A stretch of 64,000 bases of DNA from Numida meleagris (taxonomy: Eukaryota; Chordata; Aves; Galliformes; Numididae), in NCBI RefSeq assembly GCF_002078875.1, contig NC_034412.1, forward strand, positions 78,068,432 to 78,132,431, read 5' to 3'. Shown piece after piece: positions 35,558 through 48,336 of the stretch. The notes below the pieces were generated by a model, which searched no databases, had not been told where the DNA came from, and worked only from the letters and a program-made list of their open reading frames with translations. The position numbers and the translations under genes were made by a program. The stretch's first letter is position 1, and every line of letters begins with the position of its first letter.

Positions 35558-37480
35558 AACTTCCAGGGTCCCCAGACAAAAAAGCCAAAAGCATAAAAAT
35601 AAAAATAGCAAGAAAAGAATAAACAGATATCTGACTTTCCTCACTTATTTTAATATACATTCTGTGTATTTTGGATTGAAATAAACGTCTTTAGAAATTT
35701 ATCAGAAAACACTAAAAAACATTAAACGTGCAAGTATACTGATATAAAAAGCACCTAATATAAAGAAACCCAGACATTTCCTACAAACTATTTAGTGATA
35801 TGGTATGTTTTTACCCAAGAAGGTTAGGACACTTCACAGATAAATTATTTTAATATAGCATTATTTATAGATAAATCTTTACAGATTATTTAATCAAGGC
35901 ATAGACACAGACTGAGAAAAGTAATTTCCCCTAGAATAGGGTTCTCGTTCTCTCCAGGAAATCTGAATGCATTCAGTATATTACAGGTACTTTGTGAGTA
36001 CAGGCTACTGAGGTATAAATGACTGTTATATTACTAGACATGTAGAAAAATTCCACATGTGAAGAGTGATCTGCTATGCAATAATTCAGACCAGTCTAGA
36101 ACAACTCACTGTGTGTATGCTATATAATGTTTAAGACTGATCTATCCAATAAGTCCAGATGCCAGGTAAGTAGGATAAAGCCACTGGTTAACAAACCAAA
36201 TATTCTGTTTTTGACACTCATTTTAGACTTAAGATCAGTTAAGTCAATAATAGTGGAGAGATCTTTCAGGAAAGTTAAAGCATTTGTTCTGATTCCTGTT
36301 ATGTATGTTTATGAAGAGTCAACATCTGGATGTGATTATGTGATGAAAATATGATACTGTATTCTTTTTAAACTACTCTCCTTCAAATTTATCTTCTTTA
36401 TCCTTCACTCCTAATGGAAAAACAGATTGAGGGATAACCAGTCATGATACTCATTGATAAAGGAATTACAACACTAAAATGGATACCCTTACAACGTAAA
36501 TGGAGAAAGATCAGGTTCAGGTAAGACTTTGTCAAGAACATACTTTGCAACTACAGGCTGAGTGTTAACAATGTGATTCCAATGGCACCTATGAATTTAT
36601 CTCTGGGAAATAACACCTGAACTGGCATTGCTGATTCCAAAGTTCATGAAAATACTACAGAAAAAGGATCTCTAGTAACATTTCACAATCAAATCCAGAT
36701 GTCAAACTTTTTTTATATTTAAGAAGAACTAGAATTCAAAAGGAAGTAGTAGATTCAACCGGTTTCAGGCTTAAAAAAAGGGTAGGAAAGCAAAGCCTCA
36801 ATATAAACATAGCATTATGGGCACATGAGTTAACAATACAGATAGTTACGTTTATGCTCAACCATACTGAAAAATGCTACAGTGACAATCAGAGCAAAAA
36901 GATTAGGAGGAACGAAGTTCAAAAAACATTATCATTTAATTGCTTTTCATTGTCCTGGAATATAGACTTCTAAATCACTTTGTCAACTATTTAAAGTTGT
37001 TAAGTGTTTACTCAGCATTAGCAAAGTCATGGATTATTTCATGCTAAAGTTTGTCCAACATTTTCACTGTTTTATTATGAAGACAATTCTATTGAACAGC
37101 TCTTTTTTTAAAGTTAATATATCTCAATGATATCAAAATATTTGTCAATCTTTCACTTTTCTGAAAAACAAGTTATGGTGTACTCTATGACTCTGTAATT
37201 CACAAATAAGTCAGATTATGCATAAGTAACAGTGAGATCTGTTTGTTATTTCTAACTAGCAATGTTAAACTATTAACAGCACAATATGATATTCTAATTC
37301 AATTCATATGCCATACAGGAGTACCACATTGACATTCTCCAGGTCAGTTGAGAAATAGTCAAGCTTTAGCTTACTGTAGGCTTTCATAGATGATCAGTAA
37401 CATTCCTTTTCCTATTCAGCCTACAACATCCCTATTTAAGATAAATACAAAAAAACCTATTTGTGATCCTACATTTATAT
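35558..37480. other. Intronic DNA, nothing recognised
   Basis: AT-rich unique-looking DNA between CR1 copies. No exon was recognised. Confidence 0.45.
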
Positions 37481-37680
37481 CACAGAATCATAGGGGTTAG
37501 AATATACTTCAGGAGATAACCTAGTCCAACCACCTGCTAAAGCAGGTTTCCTACAGTGAGTTACACAGGAAAGCATCCAGGTGGGCCTTGACTATCTCCA
37601 GAATAGACTCTATAACCTCTCTAGGAAGCTTATTCTAGTGCTCTGTCACTGGAAAAGTAAAGAAGTTCTTCTTGATCAAA
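37481..37680 (-). mobile_element. CR1 LINE 3' fragment
   Basis: The reversed 3' end (CACAGAATCATAGGGGTTAG) is followed by CTAGTCCAACCACCTGC, AAGCATCCAGGTGGGCC and a TTCTAGTGCTCTGTCACTG stretch. It is distinct from the next, longer CR1 copy, which begins with its own 3' end 83 bp to the right. Confidence 0.85.
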
Positions 37681-37763
37681 ACGGGACAGAGTCATGGTCT
37701 CAGAAATGGAATCTGGTATTCAGCACAGCTTGAATGAGAGGGTGACTTCACAGAAGTTACGAC

Positions 37764-38464
37764 CACAGAATTGCAGAGGTTGGAAGGGACCTCAAGAGAG
37801 CATTAAGTCCAACCCCTCTGCTAAAGCAGGTACCCTACAATAGATTGCACAGATAGGCATCTTGAACACCTCTATAGAAGGAGACTCCACAACCTCCCTG
37901 GGCAACCTGTTCCAGTGCTCCATTACCCTTACCATGAAGTTTTTTCCACATGTTAGTGTGGAACTTCTTCTGTTCAAGTTTTAGGTCATTACTCCTTGTC
38001 CTACTGCTATGCACCACTGAGAAGAGCCTGGCCTCATCCATTTGCTTCTCACCTCCCTTTAGATATTTATAAATATTAATCAGATTCCTTCTTAGTCTTC
38101 TTTTCCCAGGCTGAACAAACCCATCTTACTCAGCCCTTTCTCACATGGGAGATGCTCCAATCCCTTAATCATCTTTGGGGCCCTCCACTAGACTCCTAGT
38201 AGAACCCTGCCTTTTTCCAAGTAGGGGACTCAGAACTGGACACAGTACTCTAAATGCAGCCTCACCAGGGCAGAGTAAAGAGGGAGAATCACCTCCCTCA
38301 ACCTGCTGGCCATACTCTTTTTAATGCACCCCAGGATACCATTGGCCTACTTAGCCCCAAGAGCATGCTACTGGCTCATGGCCAACCTGTTTTCCACCAG
38401 AACCCCCAGGTGCTTCATTGCAGAGTTCATTTCCAGTAGGTCATCCCCTAACCTGTACTGATGA
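37764..38464 (-). mobile_element. CR1 LINE 3' portion, about 700 bp
   Basis: On the minus strand this copy spans the end of ORF2 and the 3' UTR. The 3' end is at 37764 (CACAGAATTGCAGAGGTTGG reversed). ORF2 remnants include [23 protein letters not shown] and, further 5', the region read on the plus strand as CTGGACACAGTACTC and CACCTCCCTCAACCTGCTGG. Frames are broken by small indels. It is the longest CR1 piece in the window. Confidence 0.9.
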
Positions 38465-38584
38465 TGTAGAAAGGTGTCAGTTTAAAACTCAGTCTCCTAA
38501 ATTACCAAGAATCTTTGTTTTATTTAACCTTCTATATCTAACAATAACAGCCTTCCTAGTATGTTCTGCTCCGTGCAAATATAC

Positions 38585-38965
38585 TGTAGCAATCAGAAGG
38601 ACCAACACAATAGAAAAGGCATTACAAAAGAGGTAGAGGGACCAGCACAAAAGCAAGGTACTACAGAAAGGAAAGTAGATCACTCACCCATATCAGAAGA
38701 TTCTGGGTTCACAGGGAAAAGCTTCCACCAAGGAGGGATCTCCAGAAAGAGAGCTCTCCTTGGTGGCAGTCAGCCCATAAATGAGCCCATAAATGAGGCC
38801 TAAGAGGGGTGGAGCCAGGCTTCTGGTCGCAGAGGTGAACTGCCTTCACCTGTGCTCCCCAGGGCTGAATGGGTCTTTCCTCCAGGTGCTCAATCAGTGG
38901 TTCAGGCCATGAATCAGCAATTCCCATACACATGCCAATGCAGGAGGCCTGAAAATGCAGTTACA
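38585..38965 (-). mobile_element. Candidate solo LTR, unclassified
   Basis: A 381-bp GC-richer block runs from TGTAGC to GTTACA, nearly perfect inverted LTR ends, flanked by ATAC at 38581-38584 and 38966-38969. Read on the minus strand it has a TTTATGGG TATA-like motif in a GC-rich half, followed by a T-rich, U5-like half ending CTACA, so I place it on the minus strand. A 12-bp tandem duplication AGCCCATAAATG (38772-38795) marks the TATA-like region. A 4-bp duplication suits a gammaretrovirus-like ERV. The family was not identified. Confidence 0.6.
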
Positions 38966-38969
38966 ATAC

Positions 38970-40110
38970 TGCTACTTTCATTTTTCTAAACTAGCTCTCA
39001 GGAGTGCCAGTTGCAAACATGGTTTCATAGTCCACAGGAGATTTAAGAATTTTACAATCATTACTTCCCAAGGGTATCAGAGAACTATATAGAGTGCAGA
39101 AGGGATGGATCAGCTGCCATACTTATTCTCACGGAAGGAGCAATGGATTCAGGGGGTTGATTCTCTGTAGACTATAATTCACCAGCACATTGTGAATTAG
39201 ACTCACTCCTCATAAGAGATTATGAGCAGATTTCTTGGAGTGACAGACTTTGAACAACCACAGAGAGCTCTGAGAATTGAGATTACTTAGCACTGGTCAT
39301 ACTCAGTTTAAAAATTAATAATTAGAAATAAAAATAATAAGAAAATCTATATCTGCTTGTATAAAAATCAATAGGATAGTGTTAAAACAAATTTGTGTGT
39401 CAATTTACATGTTTTCAAGTGTGACAGTCACTGGGGTTTGATATACATGCTGTTAAATCTACAACTCAATATAACTTTAAATGATCTTTAAAAAGAAAAA
39501 GAAAAAGCAAAACCCTAACAAACACAAAACCACAACACAATGGAGGAACTGAATTTGGAATCCTTGAAACACATGTGCAGTAGCAAGTTAGTACAGTACT
39601 TGCTCTTTCCAGATAACTCAAAGCCATTGTAAATTCCAAGTAAACCCTTGGCATGGATAAGCCTACTCTCCAACATTTGAGACAGACAGAAACAGTAACA
39701 CTTAAATTTAAAGCAGCAAGCACAGTAACACCTGTCTCTTGGGTACAGTAGGTCTCTAGTAAGTGAGCTAGTGAGTGCTTCCTAGGGATATAAGGGGCAT
39801 GGTTAACTATTAACCTCCACTAGTGCACGTCTCTGCTATTTAGAATGTATGCTTTAAAATTCACAAGAATAGGAAACATCTGAATGTAGGTCCATGTCTG
39901 AGCTGACTCCCAGAGGAAGGAAAAGACAAATAGTACTGCATTTATTGAGGTACTTAGACCTAGTCCTTAAGAAAAACTACTTTGCCTTCAGGATAAGTAG
40001 CACTGGAGGAGGTGCAATTTAAAATATTTAATGGAAAGAATATTCACTTTGCTCCAGAAATGATCTCTTTAATTTTAAGAAAGGTGACTAAGACCAGCAC
40101 TAATTGATTT
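38970..40110. other. Intronic DNA, nothing recognised
   Basis: No exon or repeat family was recognised. There is a short (GAAAAA)n stretch near 39488-39510. Confidence 0.4.
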
Positions 40111-40116
40111 GTTTCT

Positions 40117-40162
40117 GGATGATCTTCCAGGTCTTTTCCAACCTTGGTGATTCTATGATTCT
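40117..40162 (+). mobile_element. Tiny CR1 3' tail fragment
   Basis: GGATGATCTTCCAGGTCTTT, then CCAACCTTGGTGATTCTATGATTCT matches the last 45 bp of CR1, including the ATTCTATG tail. Confidence 0.75.
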
Positions 40163-40165
40163 CAT

Positions 40166-43100
40166 TCTAATTCTATTTGCTGCAATTTTACTGTTCTTTT
40201 TTTTCCTATGTTTTTTTCATACCGTTCTATAATCTTCTTCATGCACATTTTGTGGTAACATTGATTTTTATGCTAATATGTGGCTGAATTAGCAATTACG
40301 TTATTTCCCAGAGAAGGAAGATATTTTTTTCTTAGATAGCACCAAAACAAACAAAACCCACTGATAATCAGAGAGAAAACAGATGCAAAGAGAAAGGTGA
40401 GTCCTGACATCTGCTCTTCGTTAGAAAAATTAGAAGGACAAACAATGAATGTAGAATATTAATAAGATGTACTTTGTAAAGTGGTGCAAGTTTCTGACTG
40501 AAGTATAGCTTCTAGTCTCATTGTTTTATTTCAGGGTAAACAGTGCAATACCTTCATAAAATGTATACTGACCCAATATTAATGATATCAGATATCTGCC
40601 TTGATTTGCATACCAGGTTTTCAGTTCAGAATAAATTTTCCATGAATGAGTGTTTCAAATCAGTAAAACATATTATTTGAATAAATCTGCTGGTTTGAAT
40701 GCTTCTAAGTTTTAGAATATTACAATGAAAAGAATAGTAAAAATAATACATCCTTCACTAATTAAAAAGTAAAAATTACCACACTTCTGCAAAATCTTAA
40801 GCATGGGAATTTGTATTTCTATTTGTTTTTCTATTTGTATTTCCTGTATTTCTAACAGGAAAGTGTCTCAAATGAAAACTTCCAGAATGTCTGCATTCGA
40901 TATAATTTCTTTTTCATGCTATATGTATACTATTGTTCACTGAGAGTAATTTTACTGGATTTTTTTATTTATAGTTTCTGTACAGTCTTGCAGGAAAACA
41001 CAAATGTTCAAGTGAAAACGGCAGCACTGTCCATAGACAATTCTATCTAAAGATCTCCAATATCTGCTCAAACACCACAGCACCTGAGGATGCTTAACCA
41101 GATTAATAATGTGATTTATATTAACAGCATGTGCTATAACAGAAATAGTTAACCGTAAAGCAATTTTTCCTGTGTTTTAAATGCATTTCAGGTCAAAAAT
41201 TTATGTTAAACACTTTGTAGTTGGGCAGAAATGTTTGTCAATCTGAGATAGTAGTATAGAATTCCAAATTTTTCAGGCAAACAGAAGCTGTAATACTTTC
41301 TTCTATCCATCACTGAAACAGTGTCTAAGCACTAGTACTAGGCTACAAATCATTGGCGGATTTCTGACCTATTCAGTTGTGGTCATCTGAACTCTGGTGG
41401 AGCAAGCTAGATAAATGAAAAATACACACCAGCTAGCTGATAACTCAGAAATGAGAAATACATTATCAATATTGTCATTCTTTGACATTAAATATTTACA
41501 CAATTTTGCATCAAGCTTTAGAAAGGAAAATATGGTACAAAATCATAATAGCTAGTTATCCGTATAAAATAAAGCACAGACCCAGAAATTTGTGATTTTC
41601 TTTTTTCTAATGCCACATGTTGTTTCTCAAATATTTAGGTACCAAGGCCTAAGTAGACTGTCTAGATTTCAGGAGAAATCAAGAACCTCTTTCATTTGAA
41701 AAATATTCACTCTAGTAGAGTTCTTCTCACCGTACAATGAAATCTACAGAACTACTCTTCCTTCAGTATACTTTAGTAGCCATGAAACCAAGTGCTATTA
41801 TGTGTCTTAATAAAAAAATCTGTCTGTAAGCAGGACCAGCTCATGAAGAAATATCTGAAGTTGATCTTTGAGTTGAATTTCATCGGTTATTACACCAATA
41901 AGTCTTGATAATTACATCAAAATCAGGATCGAAAAAGTGCAGTCTTATTCCATTGTGAGGACAAAACATCTAGATTAATCCAAAACTTCCTTACAACAAA
42001 GAATTTGAAATCCAGATTTATTTCTGACAACAAAATAAACAATATCACATCCTCCTTAAATTCTATCACTGAGATGATAGTTTGTCATTGGATACATTGC
42101 TTGCTACAGAAATTTTTAGACCTTTGTTGATCCTTTGGAAGGGAGGACCCCAGTGATATTAACATTATCTTATTCTAATTACATCAAATTTAGAATCTGT
42201 TTGTTGCATTTCACAAGAGAATGCTTTTATTCATTGTATTGAACTAGCACACAATAATGGTTGCTACTTTGGTCAAGATTACTATTGTTACCATAGTGCA
42301 GACATCCTCTATGGGCCTCAGGTTCCTTGTTGATTATCTAAATACGAATGAAGTAGCTTCTCCTGCTTACACAAAGAAAAAAAATACAAAAATCCTATAT
42401 CTCCTCAATAGGATAAGTATTGTCTATAGGATCAATAGAGATAAAGTGACCTGTTGAAAGAGCTCTATTGTAATCGTGGCTAGTTGGCTATTGTGATTTA
42501 TTTCTACGCTGACTCAATGTTTCAGAGTAAAATACTGCAACATCTCCCACTCTCTGTATTGCTTGCCAAATCCCATTAGGAAATGTAAAGTCATTAAGGT
42601 TAAATGACTTCACTCAACCCAGCTCTAAACAGAAGCTACTCTGGAACAGCTCTGAAGTCACTACAAAGGAAAACTCTCAGCCCAATGCCAGAAAAGACTT
42701 ACTGTCTGGGACAAGATGAGCAAGAGCTAGGCTGTTCCTCACAGGAAGCTGAGCCAGCAGCTTCATGTGGCTCACAAGCCAGGCAATGTCTGCATCAAAA
42801 GCTGGGCAAGCAGAGCAGAGTAGTGACACCAGCAGGTTCTACCAGCAGCCTAGTGAGCACCAAGAAAAGCAAGGTAACAAGCCAGGTTGAAGGTCAATTC
42901 AGGATGTTAAAACAATTTAGGAACAGTCAGGTCTGAGCTGAAATGAGCCTAGTGGATCCACTGGAAGAACAAGCGGGCCCTACATCTGAAGACCATTATG
43001 CCTTCAGGGTGCTTAGACAGTACTAACTGGTAAGGTCTGTAGTACATTTCTAGTGTATGAACCATTTATTTATTGGAGTATAGATAACAACTCTCAAGAA

Positions 43101-44496
43101 CCATTCACAGGGACAAAAGAATAACATAAATGCAGATGTTTTTATTATGATTAACTAGACTTAATGGTAAGAACACTATTCTCACAATGAGCCCCGGTGC
43201 TGTTTGGATACATTGTCAAGGTAATTAGTGTTTAGGATTTAGTGTCACTGATGACTTTGCTCCTCTCATTGTATAAAACTTGGGATATGATTTTTCACAG
43301 ATCTGAAGTAAAACAATCCCCTATTCAAACTTTGAAACAGATGTCCCTCAATTTTCAAGTCCCTGGGAGAAAAAAAATTGCAAGGTACATCTTTCCCAAC
43401 TCACATTCTAAATAAACAAACAAACAACAACAACAAAAAGCCCTGTTATGCTTGTCACAATATTTCCCATGAAATAGTCAGCAAGGCTGTCTGAAAACAT
43501 TTAGCTTCAGCCTGCAACTCTTCATGCATTGTAGGTGCTTGTTTATTAATCAAAAACCACACCCTGCTGTGTGTCACCATTTTCAAGAAAGGAACAGAAT
43601 CATTAGCGTTCAGTGTTTCTTGTTTTGCATCTCACATCTGAGGCAGAATTAACCAATACACCTGAGATTTAATTATAGTAAGCACCAATCTCTTTTACTC
43701 TTTCATGCAGTTTGGCCTTTCACTACAGTTTTGGATGCTCAGGGACAGGTCTGAAAGATTCTTGACAAGTATTTTAGCAGTACCGCCAATATGCTCGTAT
43801 TCATATTTTTCAAGTTGCAATAGCAAATGACTAATTTCTTCTGGAAATAGCTCTGTGATTACATATAGAAGTACATATAGAAAAAGCTATTTTTGTAAGA
43901 TTAATTTTCAAAAAAGGCATTCAGGCCAGGTATATTTCCAAATTCCAAACAAATATTCATCTTCCACTATAATTTTGGAATGTAAATAATGTAAAAACAA
44001 GATGAAAACTTGACATCAGATGTAAATAATGTTTTCTTTTTTCAAAAGGCATTTTTAAAAAAAGAAGAACAAAACATTTTTAAAATATATTTATCTCTCC
44101 ATCCAGTCAGCAACCAGTTAGAACACTTCCCCTACTTACTGTAACAGAAACAGAAAGTATAAGCCTCATCAGATATACTTGTCATCAATTTGCCTGATTT
44201 GTAGACATAGATAATTGTCAGAACTATAGAAACACTCTCTAAAGAGAAATACTCTTATTAAGCAGCATTTCATACACAAATGAATGCCTAATGACAGGAT
44301 CATTCTGAAATCAAGTTTTTCAACTGTTTTAAATTTGCTGGTTTTCCCTCACTTCAGTGTTAGTTATGATTCTTCATATAACTCAATCTCATACTGTTTG
44401 ATATTGTCCCTCTATATTCTGAGATGACCTTAGAAAAAGACTCAAAAAAAGAAGGATAAGAAAATAATTATGATGAGGTAGTTTAGTGATACTTCA
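40166..44496. other. Intronic DNA with one unexplained ORF-bearing, less AT-rich block
   Basis: Mostly AT-rich. T-rich imperfect repeats lie at about 40808-40858. A block at 42600-43030 is less AT-rich and has a 110-codon plus-strand ORF of unknown origin. No exon was recognised. Confidence 0.4.
42604..42936 (+). other. Unclassified 110-codon ORF, probably not a gene
   Basis: The ORF opens with an ATG (MTSLNPALNRSYSG) and is rich in Ser, Gln and Lys. It has no recognised domain, no signal peptide and no hydrophobic segment. It lies in a block less AT-rich than its surroundings. It could be an eroded repeat, an unannotated exon or chance. There are no splice signals I would trust. Confidence 0.15.
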
Positions 44497-45120
44497 AGAT
44501 TAGCCAAGAAGGCCAACTGTATCCTGGGTTGGATCAAAAGAAGCGTGACCAGCTGGTTGAGGGAGGTGATTCTGCCCCTTTACTCTGCTCTCATGAGACC
44601 TCACCTGGAGTACTGTGTCCAGTTCTGGGGCTCCCAACACAAGAAGGACACTGAGCTGTTGGAGTGGGTCCAGAGGAGGGCCACGAAGATGATCAGACGT
44701 CTGGAGCACCTCCCCTGTGTGGACAGGCTGAGAGCTGGGGCTCTTCAGCCTAGAGAAGAGAAGGCCCTGGGTGACCTTCCAGTACTTGAAGGGGGCCTAC
44801 GGGAAAGCTGGGAAGGGAGTTTTCAGAAGGGCACGTAGTGACAGGACAAGGGAAAATGATTTTAAACTGGAAGAGGGTAAATTTAGACTAGATATTAGGA
44901 AGAAATTCTTTACTGTAAGAGTGGTGAGACATTGGAACAGGTTGCCCAATGAAGCTGTGGATGCCTCCTCCCTGGAAGCATTCAAAGTGAGGCTGGATGG
45001 GACTTTGAGCAACCTGGTCTAGTGGGAGGTGTCCCTAACTATAGCATGGGGGTTGGAACTAGAAGATCTTAAAGGTCCCTTCCAACACAAACCATTCAAT
45101 GATTCTATGATTCTATGATC
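44497..45120 (+). mobile_element. CR1 LINE, 5'-truncated, about 620 bp
   Basis: The element starts within ORF2 at AGCCAAGAAGGCCAACTG and ends in two ATTCTATG units. It includes the CR1 3' UTR boxes (AGAAGATCTTAAAGGTCCC, TTCCAACACAAACC). It shows no clear target-site duplication. It is well preserved and probably younger than most CR1 copies here. Confidence 0.93.
44545..45022 (+). pseudogene. CR1 ORF2 (reverse transcriptase) C-terminal remnant
   Basis: The first frame gives [20 protein letters not shown], then RRATKMIRRLEHLP. Between about 44770 and 44790 the frame shifts to one reading SDRTRENDFKLEEGKFRLDI, then HWNRLPNEAVDASS, and it stops after LSNLV at 45022, the normal ORF2 end. The catalytic FADD-type part of the enzyme lies upstream and is absent. 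Confidence 0.88.
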
Positions 45121-48100
45121 ATCAGTATTACATCTCTTGAGAATTTATTTTTATCTTGATGGTTCACAAAATACCAGTAATTACGACAATCAGTGATCAC
45201 GGTATGCTTTTTTGTATATCTACCTGCATGTAACTACTGTTACAGTAGCATCAAGATGATGGATATAATTGACAAAAATCTTTAGAAATATCAAATTCTT
45301 GACTGTTTTGTAGTTGTAGTTAATACGATGAAATAACAAATTTATAAAATAGGAGGTAAAGGAAAAGCACATATATGATAAAAAGACACAACCCTATATT
45401 TTCTGTTTACACTGAAGTAGTGTTACATCATTGCTTTCAGATGCTGATTACCCGATCCATGTATCTAACATTAATAATGCTGACAGATAAATTATTTTGC
45501 TGAAAACAATGGTTGTCTAGAAGATCCAAACACAGTGTAGATTTCATGGTATCTTAAAGCATTTAATCGAAAAAGTCTGAAGTTTCTTGCTTCTGATCAA
45601 AAAGAACAATTAATAAATTTCTTCCCCATTGCTTTAAATACCAAGTAGGATTAGTCTCTAAAGAACTCCTGTCTTTGAAGTTAACTTTGATGTACAACCA
45701 AGTTTATCAATATAATCCAAAGACTGTGGAGCTAAACCTCATTTTATTTAGAGGATTAAAAGCAATTAAAATTGTATTACTATATACTCCCATTTGGTTT
45801 CTTCATAAAGGTGTGTTACCTGTTAGTCACAAATGAACCAATCTCTTGAAAGGATTTATTCCTCGTGTAATTAAAGCTATTGCAGAATTAAAGGTTCCGT
45901 ACTTCAGGAGGACAGTGCTAGCTGTGAACAACAGAAGCACTCTACAGGTTAAGGTGAAAAAGTTTTAGTCAAATTTCCTTTTGGAGGAGGAATGGGAATA
46001 AGAGAAATCGTAAAAAAACAACTGGCGCAAGTAATTGATTTCATAGGGAAACTAATCAGTTTGAGGGACAAAGATATCTCAATATCCTTTAGAAAGTATT
46101 CTCAATCACAATATATTTTGATTTGTGTTGAATTTTATGTTAAGACAGTTTGACTCAAAAGCTTGCATTACCCCTCCAATACTGCTGCATAAGCACAGAG
46201 AGCAATCTAAATGCATCCTATCTAGTCAGCAATTACCAAAAAGACAAAATGCCTGAATGAATTGTGGTTGTGTGCCACTATTAAGTGTTTTATCATGTCA
46301 GAAATACGTCTAAATTGCATTTATTATATAAAGGTCCTACTCAATGTCATCAGGCTTTAGAAATAGTAAAAAAAATATATAGTAATAAAAAAAAACAGTA
46401 AAGCAATTCTATAGAAAACATGCATAGAGAAATTCTGTATTGAACTGCTACTTAACATCTTTATCATGAAATATTAACTAAGTTAAAAAAATTATCAGGG
46501 ATTTTCATTTATGGTTGCTTTACTCTGATTAAGATTTTATCTGAGGTGATACACTAAAAATATTAAGTTTATTGTTTATTATTCGGAATATATAATACAT
46601 AAAATATACATAATCAAGTAGGTGGTAAAGCTTCTCCAGAGGCATGTAGGCCAAAATATAACATGATGTTGATAATTAGTTCCTCCTTTATTTTTTCCTT
46701 AATCAGTTTTACAACATTGTTTTCTCTCTCCAAGCTGGAATGAAAAACTGAAAATTTGGAATTATTTACAAAATAATAATTCAAAATAAAAAATGAAGCA
46801 GGAAAAATCAAACTCTTTTGCTCAGATATTCAAAGTGCCTAATTGTGATACATGCTGGACTACTATAAGAAGTACAATTAGAAAATGAATATTCATTTTT
46901 AAATCAAGTATTTAACTTTCATTTTTAAGCTACAAAACAGGAAACTTCATTATACACAAATGTACATTCAAAAAAGAAACATTAAAAAAAGAAACATCCA
47001 TTCTTTTTTAATGCAGAACTTGGGGAAACGTTTCCAGATAAATGAATCAGAATTTTACCATCAAAAACGTGACAATAGAAAACAACTAATTTTATTTTGC
47101 CACGAAGATTTCCCCATTCTCTGGATTTTCCCAAGAGGTATTGTTTCAGTTGGATACCTGTCAGGGTTTGCAATTAGTACAAGTGTACTAACAATTAACA
47201 CTTCTGTGCTTTTTATTGAAATATCTGGCTCTTTCAGCAGATGTAAACTATATGGGCCTCCAGGTACTTAAAGAAGTTAAAGTTATAAGGATATTTGAAG
47301 AGGATGAAAACTAGGTTTTATTAGATAAAATGTGTAGCTCTATTTTTAGTGAACACAACAGAATCTAGGTACCAGCAGTGGTTATTAATTGCCACATACA
47401 ACAGTATTTGGTTCAATGTAATTTGGTTATAATCCATAGAAACTGAGGACATTGGATAAGCCATTTTGTATCCCTCCCTCTTTGTTGTATATTGTATCTT
47501 CAGATAAACCAGCACTGAATGATAGATATCATAAATAGATAGATATCATTTTTCCTCCAAAGATTTAGAAAGAAATTCAAGTTTTAACTTTGAAAAAAAT
47601 ACTCCTCTCGAGGAAATACTTTCTCTTATACTTATTTTAAAAGAAAATAATTGAAATAATAAAAAATATAGAACATGAATGAACTTAACAAGTGTAGGGT
47701 ATCCTTTAACCCTGTCTGCTCTATAAATGTTTGTGTTCATAGTATTAATAATTTACAGACTTTCCTTATTTTATTTTTTTATGAACAGTATCTGTAAAAA
47801 AAACTCTTCAAATATTCATGGCTACAAGCAAAATCTTTGGGATTTTTTACATTCTCCCTCATGGCATTTATCTGACTGATCACCTCTTGTTCTTCTGATA
47901 GCATACTATTTCTGTACATTCTGCATCTGTGGCATTCACAGAAAGTTTACTGCATCTCAAGTATACTCAGAGATGTGTCAGAATTAGAGCTGATTAGATA
48001 GAACAGTGACACTGAAGAACATATTCTTCTCTAGCATAGTTCTGTGATTGACTAATCCTTTGGAATGTCTCCTCATATCTGGATTAGCTACTTTCTCGCA

Positions 48101-48289
48101 TGTTTTGTGTAAATCAGTTTCATCGAAATGTTTTCCCCTGTTCCCATTTCTCAAGCTCTGATGAAAAACATTGCATGCAGGTTTGCTGAAAAATGCAGTG
48201 AACTAATACTCAAGATTTAAGCATGACTTACTGCCAGTATCATCTGGAAAAAAAAATCAACAAACAAAACAGAAAATTTTTGCTGAATT
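45121..48289. other. Intronic DNA, nothing recognised
   Basis: AT-rich. An 11-bp direct repeat ATAGATATCAT lies at 47522-47532 and 47539-47549. No exon or mobile element was recognised. Confidence 0.4.
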
Positions 48290-48336
48290 TGGTGATTCTA
48301 AAGGTCTTTTTCAACATAAATGATTCTATGGTTCTA
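48290..48336 (+). mobile_element. Tiny CR1 3' tail fragment
   Basis: GGTGATTCTAAAGGTCTTTT, then TCAACATAAATGATTCTATGG fits the diverged last 45 bp of CR1. Confidence 0.6.

Noticed and set aside
44500..45012. Minus-strand ORFs in the CR1 copy
   Set aside because: They are shadows of the plus-strand ORF2 remnant.
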